Positions 56,489 to 64,000 of a stretch of 64,000 nucleotides of DNA are shown in pieces. Below the pieces are notes generated by a model. The model saw only the letters and a list, made by a program, of their open reading frames with translations, was not told the origin of the DNA and did no database searches. Both the position numbers and the translations under genes were made by a program. The DNA is from Hamadaea sp. (lineage in GTDB: Bacteria; Actinomycetota; Actinomycetes; Mycobacteriales; Micromonosporaceae), in contig NZ_JABFVK010000046.1 of NCBI RefSeq assembly GCF_013362815.1, positions 57,599 through 121,598 of the forward strand, given 5' to 3'. Each line of letters starts with the position of its first letter. Positions within the stretch are counted from its first letter, which is position 1.

Positions 56489-59320
56489 GTGACGACGCGG
56501 TTCTCGGTGCTCGGACCGGTGGACGTCACCGTGAGCGGTCGCCCCGTGGCCGGATTGGCACCACGGCATCGGGCCGTCCTGGCGTACCTGCTGCTGCACG
56601 CCGGGAAAGTGATCAGCCCTGAGCGGCTGACGGCCGCATTGTGGGCGGATTCGCCGCCGGACACTTCGCGTTCGCAGATACACGCGGCGATGACGACGAT
56701 CCGGCGGGTGTTGCGCTCGGCTGACCTGGACGGCGTGCTGGAAACGCGGACGGCCGGGTATGTGCTCTCGCCTCCGCCGGGCGCGTTCGACCTGGCCGAG
56801 TTCGGCGATCTGCTCGATGCCGCACAGCAGTCGGCTGACCACGAGACGGCCGCCGACCGGCTGCGGGAGGCGCTCGCGTTGTGGCCGGGCGACGCCCTGA
56901 TCGGGGTGAGCGCCGAGTACGCCCCGGGCGCGCGGGCCCGGCTGGAGGAACGTCGGCTGGCCGCGGTCGAACGGCTGGCCGAGGTGGAGCTCGCGTTGGG
57001 CCGCCATGAGGCGCTGACTGCGGAGCTGGCCGCCTGGGTGTCGGCGTACCCGCTCCGGGAACGGCTGGCCGGGCAGCTCATGCGGGCGTTGCACGCGTCC
57101 GGTCGGCAGGCCGACGCGCTGGCCGCCGGACGCCGATATCGCGAGAGTCTGGCCGAGCAGCAGGGACTGGATCCGGGGCGGTCCTTCCTCCAGCTCGAGC
57201 AGGAGATCCTGCGCGATCAGCCGGTCCCGCCCGCGAAAGCGCCGGTACGCGGTGCGAACTTCCTGCCGTACGACGTACCGGACTTCACCGGGCGTGCGGT
57301 GGAGTTGGACCGGATCCTGCGTGGACCGGGGAGCCGGGTATGCGTCGTCGACGGCATGGCCGGCGTCGGGAAGACCACCCTCGTAGTGCACGCCGCGCAC
57401 CGCTTCGCCGACCGGTACGCCGAAGGCCAGCTGTTCGTCGATCTGCGCGCGCACACTGCCGGGCAGGCGATGATGACGGCGTCCGACGCCTTGCACGTCT
57501 TGCTCCGTCAACTTGGCCTACCGGCGGACCACATTCCGTTGGGCGAAACCGAGCGAGCCGCGTTATGGCGTACCGAGCTCGCTAACAGATCAGTCTTGGT
57601 CGTGCTGGACAACGCCGCCGATGCCGAGCACGTTCGGCCGCTGCTTCCGGGGGCAACCCGGAGCCTTCTGCTGATCACCAGCCGTCGCAGGTTGACCGAC
57701 CTCGACGGCGCGTACGCACTCTCGCTCGACGTGCTGCCCGCGTCCGACGCGATCACCCTGTTCAGCAGCGTGGTGGGTGATCGGGCCCGGAACGAGTACG
57801 CCGCGGCCGGTGACGTGCTGCGGTTGTGCGGCCACCTGCCGCTGGCCGTTCGCATCGCCGCGGCTCGCCTGCACCATCGTCCGCAATGGACGGTCGCGTA
57901 CCTCGCCGATCGGCTGCGCGACGAGCGCCGAAGACTCGCCGAACTGGCGACCGGCGAGCGGGGCGTCGCTGCCGCCTTCAACCTGTCCTATCAGCAGCTC
58001 CCGCCCTCGCAGCAGCGGATGTTCCGGCTCCTCGGCCTGCACCCAGGCCGCGACGTCGAAACCCACGCCGCCGCGGCGCTGGCCGACGTGGATCCCACGG
58101 ACGCCGAGGCGGATCTGGAGCACCTGCTCGATTCCCACATGCTGACCCAGCACGAGCCGGGCCGGTATACCTTCCACGATCTGCTCCGTGAACACGCCCG
58201 CGCCACCGGTGCCGCGACCGACGACGAGACCGACCGGCAGATGGCGCTGACTCGACTGTTCGACTTCTATCTGCATACCGCGGCGGCGGCTATCGATGTG
58301 CTGTACCCCGACAGCAAGCACCGCCGGCCGGAGGTTCCACGATCGGAGCGCCGCTTCACCGACACCGAAGCCACCGCATGGCTGGATGCCGAACGGACCA
58401 ACCTCACGGCTGTCTGCGCGTTCGCGGCCGACCACAACTGGCCGACGCACGCGACGAATCTCGCGACCACCCTGTATCGCTACCTGTTCAACAACGTCTA
58501 CGACATCGACGCGCGGACCACCTATACCGCGGCGCTGGCGGCCGGTCGGCGTACCGGGGACCACCTGTCGCAGTCGCGCGCACTGTCCGACCTCGGCTGG
58601 CTCTCGTTCGTCCGAGGCGGCTACGCCGACGCGCTCGATCTCTTCGGTCAGGCCATCGCTCAGGCCCTCGCGGCCGGTGACGAAACCGCTCAGGCCCGGG
58701 CACAGCATGGCATGGCCAGCGTCCACCAGCAGCGTCGCAATGGCGCAGAGGCGTTGCGGCGTTTCACTGCCGCGCTGGAGCTGTTCCGCGGCCGGGACGA
58801 TCGGTTCGGTCAGGCGGTCACCCTCAACAGCCTCGGCGCTCTGCACGAACAAGCCGGCCATTTCGCCGAGGCGCTGGACGCGCTGACTCGTGCGCGAGAG
58901 GTGTTCCGAAGCCTGGGCACCGACGGGGGCGAAGCGGACGTGCTCAACAACCTGGGCCTGGTGCATCGGCGTCAAGGCCGGCTCGCCGACGCTCACCACT
59001 GCTACCGGCTCGCCCTCGAGACCTACCGGGAATCAGGCATCCGCCGCAGCGAAGCCCGATCGCTCAACGGGCTCGCCGCAGTGGCCGCGGACGCCGGCGA
59101 CCGCGCTGCGGCTACCAGCAACTACCAGGCCGCGCTAGCTCTCGCCGTCGACCTCGGCGACCGGCTCGAGACGGCTCGCGCCCATGAGGGACTCGCCCAC
59201 TTACTCGTCGACCGCTCACCGGCCGCGCATGATCATGCCCGACAGGCTCTCGACTTGTACGCACAGCTGGGCGAGCCGGAGCCGGTGGAGTTGCGTACCT
59301 TGCTGGCCGGCAACGGCTGA
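56489..59320 (+). CDS. AfsR/SARP-type regulator with NB-ARC and TPR domains
   Basis: The 943-residue protein has the SARP winged helix (FSVLGPVDVTVSGRPVAGLA), a BTAD domain to about 240, an NB-ARC ATPase with Walker A GMAGVGKTTL near 289 and SVLVVLDNAADAEHV near 370, and about eight TPR units from 690 to 930 (LNSLGALHEQAGHFAEALDA, LNNLGLVHRRQGRLADA). The GTG start lies 8 nt after a strong AGAGGAGGT. The divergent ABM/SDR/MFS operon and the heptamers between them make that operon its likely target. Confidence 0.93.
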   Translation: MTTRFSVLGPVDVTVSGRPVAGLAPRHRAVLAYLLLHAGKVISPERLTAALWADSPPDTSRSQIHAAMTTIRRVLRSADLDGVLETRTAGYVLSPPPGAFDLAEFGDLLDAAQQSADHETAADRLREALALWPGDALIGVSAEYAPGARARLEERRLAAVERLAEVELALGRHEALTAELAAWVSAYPLRERLAGQLMRALHASGRQADALAAGRRYRESLAEQQGLDPGRSFLQLEQEILRDQPVPPAKAPVRGANFLPYDVPDFTGRAVELDRILRGPGSRVCVVDGMAGVGKTTLVVHAAHRFADRYAEGQLFVDLRAHTAGQAMMTASDALHVLLRQLGLPADHIPLGETERAALWRTELANRSVLVVLDNAADAEHVRPLLPGATRSLLLITSRRRLTDLDGAYALSLDVLPASDAITLFSSVVGDRARNEYAAAGDVLRLCGHLPLAVRIAAARLHHRPQWTVAYLADRLRDERRRLAELATGERGVAAAFNLSYQQLPPSQQRMFRLLGLHPGRDVETHAAAALADVDPTDAEADLEHLLDSHMLTQHEPGRYTFHDLLREHARATGAATDDETDRQMALTRLFDFYLHTAAAAIDVLYPDSKHRRPEVPRSERRFTDTEATAWLDAERTNLTAVCAFAADHNWPTHATNLATTLYRYLFNNVYDIDARTTYTAALAAGRRTGDHLSQSRALSDLGWLSFVRGGYADALDLFGQAIAQALAAGDETAQARAQHGMASVHQQRRNGAEALRRFTAALELFRGRDDRFGQAVTLNSLGALHEQAGHFAEALDALTRAREVFRSLGTDGGEADVLNNLGLVHRRQGRLADAHHCYRLALETYRESGIRRSEARSLNGLAAVAADAGDRAAATSNYQAALALAVDLGDRLETARAHEGLAHLLVDRSPAAHDHARQALDLYAQLGEPEPVELRTLLAGNG

Positions 59321-59341
59321 CATCCAGGCTTTCGGCCCCGG

Positions 59342-59941
59342 TCAGGCGGCGGGCTGGGCGTAGCGCGGATCCTGGTGACCGAGGTAGACCACGGTCATGG
59401 TGAGCCGGGCCGGCTCAGCGGACGGGTTTCGGTAAAGGTGGGCCCGGTCGCCCCGGATGCGGATCGAGCCGCCTTCCGCGACATGGAATGTTGCGCCACC
59501 GATCTCCACGACCAGCTCTCCCTTGTGCAGGTGGATCAGTTCACGGGTGCCAGCCGGATGGGCGTGTGAACTGATCTCGTCGTTCGGTGCCACGATGAAG
59601 TCCCACAGCTCGACGAAGGGCGCTTGCCCGTCGTTGATGAGCAGCCGGGCTTCGCTCGCCCGTCCCGCTCGCCGGACGTCGACGTCTTCGGCGGTCGTCA
59701 CCCGGCCGAGGTCCTCGGGCGGCTCGACAAGCTGCCCGATGGAGATCCCGAGGGTCGCGCAGATGCGGGCCACTGTCGCGATGCTCGGATTGGTCTGACC
59801 CGTCTCGATCTGCTGGAGCATGCCGCGGCTGACGCCACTTCGTGCGGCCAGGTCCTCCAGCCGCCAGCCCCGCTCCTTCCGGCCCGCCCGTAGGTTCGCC
59901 GCCAACGTCGCACTGACGGCTTCGACTGGATCTGTTGACAA
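59342..59941 (-). CDS. XRE-family regulator with C-terminal cupin
   Basis: The 199-residue protein has an N-terminal XRE HTH (ANLRAGRKERGWRLEDLAAR, SGVSRGMLQQIETG) and a C-terminal cupin barrel (about 115-190) with ISSHAHPAGTRELIHLHKGE and GGSIRIRGDRAHLYRNPS. The cupin probably senses a small ligand. The TTG at 59941 has GGAGG 7 nt upstream. The alternative ATG at 59977 has no ribosome binding site and would overlap the operator. It is divergent from the SRPBCC gene at 60011. Confidence 0.86.
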   Translation of the reverse strand: MSTDPVEAVSATLAANLRAGRKERGWRLEDLAARSGVSRGMLQQIETGQTNPSIATVARICATLGISIGQLVEPPEDLGRVTTAEDVDVRRAGRASEARLLINDGQAPFVELWDFIVAPNDEISSHAHPAGTRELIHLHKGELVVEIGGATFHVAEGGSIRIRGDRAHLYRNPSAEPARLTMTVVYLGHQDPRYAQPAA

Positions 59942-59959
59942 CGAGCCACCTCCATGTAC

Positions 59960-59989
59960 AAGATACTGTATCCGCATTCCAAGATACTG
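59960..59989. promoter_or_regulatory. Direct repeats, likely XRE operator
   Basis: AAGATACTG occurs at 59960-59968 and again at 59981-59989, exactly 21 bp apart, so both copies face the same side of the helix. The first copy overlaps the palindrome GATAC-T-GTATC. The repeats cover the promoter region of both divergent genes. Confidence 0.6.
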
Positions 59990-60010
59990 GACCCTCGGGA
60001 GAAATCAAGC

Positions 60011-60538
60011 ATGACGAGTCAAGACCCGGCCACGCATCAGGATGTCCAATTCTGCCTGGATGGCATCGGCGTCGCCCGGCCCGGCTGGCGGACCCTCGTC
60101 GTCACCGCCACCGCCGACAGCCCGGCCACGCCGCAAGACGTCTGGACACTGTGGAGCAACCTGGCCGACTGGCCGTCCTGGTCGCCCCTGCACCAGGCCA
60201 CCGAGTGGACCGGGCCGCCCGGGTTCATCGCCGGCGCGACCTTCGACCAAACCCTGAGCCTGGGCTTTCCCGCCGGGACCGCCACCGACCATGTCACCGT
60301 CGCCATCGCCGAGCCCGCCCGGCGCGCCTCCTGGTCCGGCGACGCCAACGGCGTACGGTCCTGCCACCTGTGGACCTTCGCCGCGCTGGCGAACGGCGGA
60401 ACCCGCATCGGCAACACGGAGGTGTTCGACGGCACCGTCATCGGGCTGACCAAACCGATGCTCGCCGCACGATGGCGCCGCCAGTTCCAGCAGGCCGCCG
60501 AGGCGCTCGCCCAGCTGGCGGTGCCGGCTCGCCGTTGA
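60011..60538 (+). CDS. SRPBCC (START-like) family protein
   Basis: The 175-residue protein is a paralogue of the one at 51206: WRTLVVTATADSPATPQDVW, LADWPSWSPLHQ, ATFDQTLSLGFPAGTATD, RASWSGDANGVRSCHLWTF and VIGLTKPMLAARWRRQF. It should bind a hydrophobic ligand in a helix-grip pocket. The ATG at 60011 follows GGGAGA by about 8 nt. Both paralogues lie divergently beside a regulator, but the regulators belong to different families (TetR there, XRE-cupin here). Confidence 0.83.
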   Translation: MTSQDPATHQDVQFCLDGIGVARPGWRTLVVTATADSPATPQDVWTLWSNLADWPSWSPLHQATEWTGPPGFIAGATFDQTLSLGFPAGTATDHVTVAIAEPARRASWSGDANGVRSCHLWTFAALANGGTRIGNTEVFDGTVIGLTKPMLAARWRRQFQQAAEALAQLAVPARR

Positions 60539-60599
60539 GCGGTGTGACGCAATGCCGCGCCACCGCCCCGTCTTGATCATCCCCGAACTCGATGTGAGA

Positions 60600-60631
60600 G
60601 GGTCGGGCGGCCCACCGGCTTCGCCCGGCCC
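60600..60631 (+). terminator. Hairpin after the SRPBCC gene
   Basis: GGGTCGGGCG (60600-60609) pairs with CGCCCGGCCC (60622-60631) through one G-U pair and a 12-nt loop. Confidence 0.5.
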
Positions 60632-60670
60632 CCTCCGCCATCAGCAATCCGCAATCCGCCTGGAGTACAC

Positions 60671-61171
60671 ATGCGACGTCTTCTGATCCTCACCGCCGCG
60701 GTCGTCACCAGCCTCAGCGCCTGTAGCTCACCGACCCAACCCGAGAGCGACCCGGCGGCGAGTGTCACGACCTCCGCATCAGCCGAGGCTCCCGCTATCA
60801 CCATGGACACGACCACGGCTTGCTCGGCTGCCGACGCCGCCTACTCGACCCTGGGCCCCGCCGCGCAGGCGCAGATAGCCCGCGGCGTCGCCGCCGAGCA
60901 GAAGGGTGACGAGGCAACGGTGAGAGAGGCCCTCGCCGCCCTTCAGCCGATCTTCAGCAGTACCGCCGCGACCTTCAACGACACAGCCGGCAAGGTCACC
61001 GATCCGGAACTCAAATCCGCGCTGAACAGCCTCGGCGACGCCGCCGCCAGTGCCACGCTGTTCACCACGTTCGCCGAGTTCCAGTCGCTGGCTGCGGCAA
61101 CTGCGCCGGGCGAAGCCGTGCTCAAGAAGAAGTGCGCCGAGGCCGGCTACACCCTCAAGAACATCGAATAG
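60671..61171 (+). CDS. Small helical lipoprotein
   Basis: The 166-residue protein has a lipoprotein signal (RRLLILTAAVVTSLSAC, Cys18), a Ser/Thr/Pro linker, and a helical domain of about 115 residues with two cysteines (TTTACSAADA and KKKCAEAGY). These could form a disulphide. I recognise no family. GGAG lies 5 nt before the ATG. It is convergent with the phospholipase-like gene. Confidence 0.7.
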   Translation: MRRLLILTAAVVTSLSACSSPTQPESDPAASVTTSASAEAPAITMDTTTACSAADAAYSTLGPAAQAQIARGVAAEQKGDEATVREALAALQPIFSSTAATFNDTAGKVTDPELKSALNSLGDAAASATLFTTFAEFQSLAAATAPGEAVLKKKCAEAGYTLKNIE

Positions 61172-61190
61172 ACGCTCGCTGCCGAACGGA

Positions 61191-62678
61191 TCAGGGAATG
61201 CGTACCGGCAGCGGAAGGTCGATCTGGATCACGAACCGGTTCGGCGTGCCGTCGGTCCACGCTCCGCCCCAGTAGCCGTTGATCCAACGGTCGACGCAGA
61301 GCAGACGCTTCGGATCCGACGCCAGGGAGATGGTCATGTCCTTGTTGATGATGATCGGATTGCTCTGGCCCGTCCACAGGCCCCAGCCCGAGCGGCTCCC
61401 AGGGGAAAGACCGAGGTAACGATCGCCGCCCGAGGTGTCCTTGCGCAAGTACAGATCTTCGCCGTAGAAGTACCACACGCACGGGTGCGCCGCGGCCTTG
61501 TCGGGAGCGATCGCCAGGTAGGGGTCGACCGCACTGGAGACGCTCATCCAGCCGAGGAACTTGCCGGACTCCAGGTCCAGGCAGCGCACCGGCTGGTAGA
61601 GGATGGGCGCACCCTTGGCGAGCTGGCTCAGCGTTTGCCGGGCGTTCCAATTACTGACGTAATTCTGGCACTGGCGGTCGTGCAGGTCTTTGCGGAGCAA
61701 GGGAAGGTTGCTGCCCGGCTCGTTCAGCTTGAAGAGCGCCCGGAAGTTCTCCCCGGGATTGGCGATCAGATAGGTGAAATCGGGGATCAGCTTGAGCGCC
61801 CCGAACTCCGGGACCGGTTCACCACTGAAAGCCTTCCACACCTCGTCGGCCGACATCTGCGCGGCTACGGTGACATGCTGCCGGTTGTCCGCACTCACCT
61901 TGTCCAGCAACCGCTTGTCACCGTAGGCGGTCCACGTCTCGCCCATCTGATTGCGTATCCGGAGACCGAACTCCGAGTCTTCGTTGTGCATCGTCCGGGA
62001 GAGGTTGCCCGCGACGATCTTGTCGTTGATGTTCTCGTACAGCTCCACGCGCGGCACACGAAGATGGCCGGTGGAGAAAAGGTCGGTCAGGAAGTGGTCG
62101 GCGAAAGCGTTCATGGCGTACGCCCGCTCCAACCGAGCCCGGCGCAGAACCGAACCTTTGGGCTCGTCCGCAGCCAGCCGCGCCTCGTCCAACGCGACCC
62201 CATGTCCGACGGTGTACGCCGTCACCGCGTTCGCGCCGAAGTGATCGAAGTTCTTGATCGCCAACCGCGGATACCGGAACACGGTCTCGAACGCCCAATC
62301 GATCGAGTACCGGTCGCCGATCTGCTCGTACACCTTCGACGGGTCCTTGCCGGCGTTGAACGCCGCCATCACCAGCTTGATCTCCTCCTCCATGATGCCC
62401 AGGATTCGACTGCGCTCGTGCGGGATGTACGGCGTCGCCAGCTGTTGCCAACCCCGGCGGAACATGCCCTGCGGATCGTCGGCAGTGCTGATCGGCTGAT
62501 CCACCACACCGTAGAAGTCACCGCCCAAGGCGATGCCCTGCCCGTACGTGATGGTCGGGCCGTACTGGAAGGATCCGGCCAGCCTGATGTGCAAACCCAA
62601 GCCGGCCGCCTTCTGCTTGCCGTCTTCGAACGACAGAGTCAGTTGATCGCCGATCCAGGCGTGCTCAGCACTCTCCAT
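61191..62678 (-). CDS. Phospholipase-C-like zinc-enzyme-fold protein with beta-rich C-terminus
   Basis: The 495-residue protein has a helical domain with His/Asp-rich motifs (FGANAVTAYTVGHGVALDEA, AYAMNAFADHFLTDLFSTGH, MHNEDSEFGLRI) that recall zinc-dependent phospholipase C/P1 nuclease-like enzymes. About 350-495 is strand-rich, with Trp repeats (VWYFYGEDLYLRK, GWGLWTGQS) suggestive of a trefoil. There is no signal peptide at the chosen ATG, which follows GGAGG by 8 nt. Activity is inferred only from the motif pattern. Confidence 0.62.
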   Translation of the reverse strand: MESAEHAWIGDQLTLSFEDGKQKAAGLGLHIRLAGSFQYGPTITYGQGIALGGDFYGVVDQPISTADDPQGMFRRGWQQLATPYIPHERSRILGIMEEEIKLVMAAFNAGKDPSKVYEQIGDRYSIDWAFETVFRYPRLAIKNFDHFGANAVTAYTVGHGVALDEARLAADEPKGSVLRRARLERAYAMNAFADHFLTDLFSTGHLRVPRVELYENINDKIVAGNLSRTMHNEDSEFGLRIRNQMGETWTAYGDKRLLDKVSADNRQHVTVAAQMSADEVWKAFSGEPVPEFGALKLIPDFTYLIANPGENFRALFKLNEPGSNLPLLRKDLHDRQCQNYVSNWNARQTLSQLAKGAPILYQPVRCLDLESGKFLGWMSVSSAVDPYLAIAPDKAAAHPCVWYFYGEDLYLRKDTSGGDRYLGLSPGSRSGWGLWTGQSNPIIINKDMTISLASDPKRLLCVDRWINGYWGGAWTDGTPNRFVIQIDLPLPVRIP

Positions 62679-62872
62679 GGCGGTTCCTCCCCCAGGGCCT
62701 AACTGCGACCCGGTCGAACAACCGCTCTGACCTGGGAGAACAGCCCTTACGAGCAATATGGGCCGGGGAACTTGCCGGACACAACGGCCCCATGCGGGCA
62801 GCACGCTTTCGAGCGACAAGGACAACCGCCACGGCGTACGGTCCGCTCGTTTGTTTGCGGTTCGCCGACCGA

Positions 62873-63163
62873 CTACGCGTGCAGCAAGTCCAGAAGCCCC
62901 ATGACCTGCAGAACCCGACGGACCTGTGGTTGCGCGTTCGTGACGTGCAGCGTTCCACCGGACCGGTGCGCCTGCCGGCGGCTGTGCACGAGCACGGCAA
63001 TCCCGGCGGAGTCCATGAAGGGGACTCCACTCATGTCCACCAGGACCTCATCGCCAGTCTGAACCGCCTCAGCGATCCGGTCACGGGCTTCTCTCCACGA
63101 CGCGAAGTCCAGATCACCCTCCAGCGTGACGATCGTGGGACCGCCGGGACCGGCCATGTTCAT
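62873..63163 (-). CDS. STAS-domain anti-sigma-factor antagonist
   Basis: The 96-residue protein is a single STAS domain (TIVTLEGDLDFASWREARDR, VLVDMSGVPFMDSAGIAVLV), with the Ser of DSAG as the phosphorylation site used by anti-sigma kinases. It resembles SpoIIAA/RsbV-type antagonists. No cognate kinase is nearby. GGGGA is 9 nt before the ATG at 63163. Confidence 0.88.
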   Translation of the reverse strand: MNMAGPGGPTIVTLEGDLDFASWREARDRIAEAVQTGDEVLVDMSGVPFMDSAGIAVLVHSRRQAHRSGGTLHVTNAQPQVRRVLQVMGLLDLLHA

Positions 63164-63291
63164 GCTGTTGTTCCCCTTCGCGATCAAGCCACCCGAGCTC
63201 AGGCTAGCGGAGCGGATCATGCTCGGCTCGGCGTCCGCGAAAGCGATCATCAAAGTCTGGGTATCGCCGTCAACCCGTCCGGCCCGGGAGG

Positions 63292-64000
63292 TCAGCGCGC
63301 CAGCGGCGCCCGTGGCCGGAACGCCGCCGCGGAGAGGAAGGCCGCGCTGCCGTCGGAGTGGTCGAGCCAGACCTCCGTACCCCGTAGATGCAGGAACGAG
63401 CCGGGGTAGTTCGACGACTCCAGCAGCACGGTCCCGGCCATCGGGCCCGGCCGGACGCAAAACGTGGCGTCGGCTTGGTACAGCGCCGTGCCTTCGTCCT
63501 TGTTCAGCCGGAGCCGCCAGGATGCGTGACGGAGGTAGCGGCCGTCGGCGGACCGGAAGGAGAAGCATCCCGGGTCATGCAGTCCGGCGACCGCTTCGAA
63601 GGTGGCCCGTTGCCGCGCGGTGACCGCGCTGGAAGTGGTCAAGGGCTGCACGATGCCGACGTCGCCGCTGGCGATGGTGATGTACGAACCGGGTGCGCTA
63701 GTGGGTTCCAAGGACAGCCAGCCGGTCGTCACCGGCCGGTCGACCGCGGACGGCGATGTCCGTGGTTTCGATGCAGGGGCCGACGAGGGTGCGCTCGGCC
63801 GGGGCGAGGCGACCGGGGAGGCCTGTGCCATCGCCGTCGGGCGGGGCTGCGGTTGCGCCGTCGGCCAGACCACCGCCGTGACGGTCGCGCCGGCCGCCGC
63901 CGTCGCGGCGCCGGCCACGATGGCGGCCACGGGGTGTGCCGCCACCAGATGAGCCAAGTGCGCCAGGAGCCCTCCTTTCGCCGCGCCGGCCACCAGATCG
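63292..64000 (-). CDS. Membrane protein with AbfB domain (partial at window edge)
   Basis: The frame is open to the window edge, so the true start is probably outside; a GTG at 63993 is the last candidate inside. It encodes a hydrophobic helix (AAIVAGAATAAAGATVTAVV), a Pro/Ser/Ala-rich linker and, from about 135 residues after the GTG, an AbfB domain (CFSFRSADGRYLRHASWRLR, VLLESSNYPGSFLHLRG). AbfB domains bind arabinofuranose or related sugars. The N-terminal side could be a cytoplasmic regulator or enzyme. Confidence 0.75.
   Translation of the reverse strand, partial: DLVAGAAKGGLLAHLAHLVAAHPVAAIVAGAATAAAGATVTAVVWPTAQPQPRPTAMAQASPVASPRPSAPSSAPASKPRTSPSAVDRPVTTGWLSLEPTSAPGSYITIASGDVGIVQPLTTSSAVTARQRATFEAVAGLHDPGCFSFRSADGRYLRHASWRLRLNKDEGTALYQADATFCVRPGPMAGTVLLESSNYPGSFLHLRGTEVWLDHSDGSAAFLSAAAFRPRAPLAR

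Overview
The window is high-GC DNA with dense genes on both strands and very long antisense open frames, as in an actinomycete chromosome. Supporting signs are three AfsR/SARP regulators (BTAD, NB-ARC and TPR domains), a LAL-type LuxR regulator, ECF sigma factors, a trpS attenuator with a Trp-Trp leader peptide, and at least thirteen starts that look leaderless (a TANNNT-like -10 box 6-7 nt before the start codon). The style resembles Micromonosporaceae, but that is an inference. I see no rRNA, tRNA, CRISPR array, phage genes, transposase or large PKS/NRPS cluster. This looks like an accessory arm rich in small regulator-plus-enzyme cassettes.

Layout. 0-6 kb holds small stress-type genes: VOC proteins, a duplicated DUF6766-like membrane protein, a CBS protein, a pentapeptide-repeat protein, an HxlR/NAD(P)-reductase pair, two acetyltransferases and an AlkD-like protein. 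6-10 kb is an mmpL, histidine kinase and response regulator operon joined by ATGA overlaps. 10-15 kb has two TetR cassettes, one with an FAD monooxygenase and one with a saccharopine-dehydrogenase-like reductase, plus a tyrosine phosphatase and a gene remnant. 15-16.6 kb is a polysaccharide flippase. 16.6-29.5 kb centres on a 2388-residue secreted SpvB/Rhs protein that carries two ricin-type lectin modules. A small two-helix membrane protein is coupled to its 3' end, and SARP/STAND regulators lie on both sides.

29.5-39 kb has a PNPOx-fold protein, an MFS-AHSA1 in-frame fusion divergent from an ECF sigma factor, a DHFR-like protein, a PadR-controlled ABC transporter, the 5'-truncated TPR end of another SARP-like gene, an acetyltransferase and a truncated globin. 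39-44 kb is a LAL regulator and a tightly coupled lipoprotein operon. 44-49 kb contains trpS with its attenuator and a large secreted subtilase. 49-51.7 kb has a SigE-type sigma factor coupled to a membrane-anchored propeller-like protein, then a DUF2568-like and an SRPBCC gene. 51.8-59.3 kb has a TetR gene, a GDSL hydrolase, and an MFS/SDR/ABM operon facing a third SARP whose intergenic region holds three heptamers at exact 11-bp spacing. 59.3-64 kb has an XRE-cupin regulator with a second SRPBCC paralogue, a lipoprotein, a phospholipase-C-like protein, a STAS protein and a partial AbfB-domain protein.

Working logic. Most units are a one-component regulator beside its target, with visible operators at the HxlR, TetR, PadR, SARP and XRE promoters. 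Convergent pairs are usually separated by one symmetric hairpin that can terminate both transcripts. The most interesting items are the Rhs tip with its coupled small membrane protein and flanking SARPs, the SARP/ABM/SDR/MFS module with textbook heptamers, the trpS leader, the MFS-AHSA1 fusion, and a shared GGTGTC element 40 nt before two neighbouring starts.
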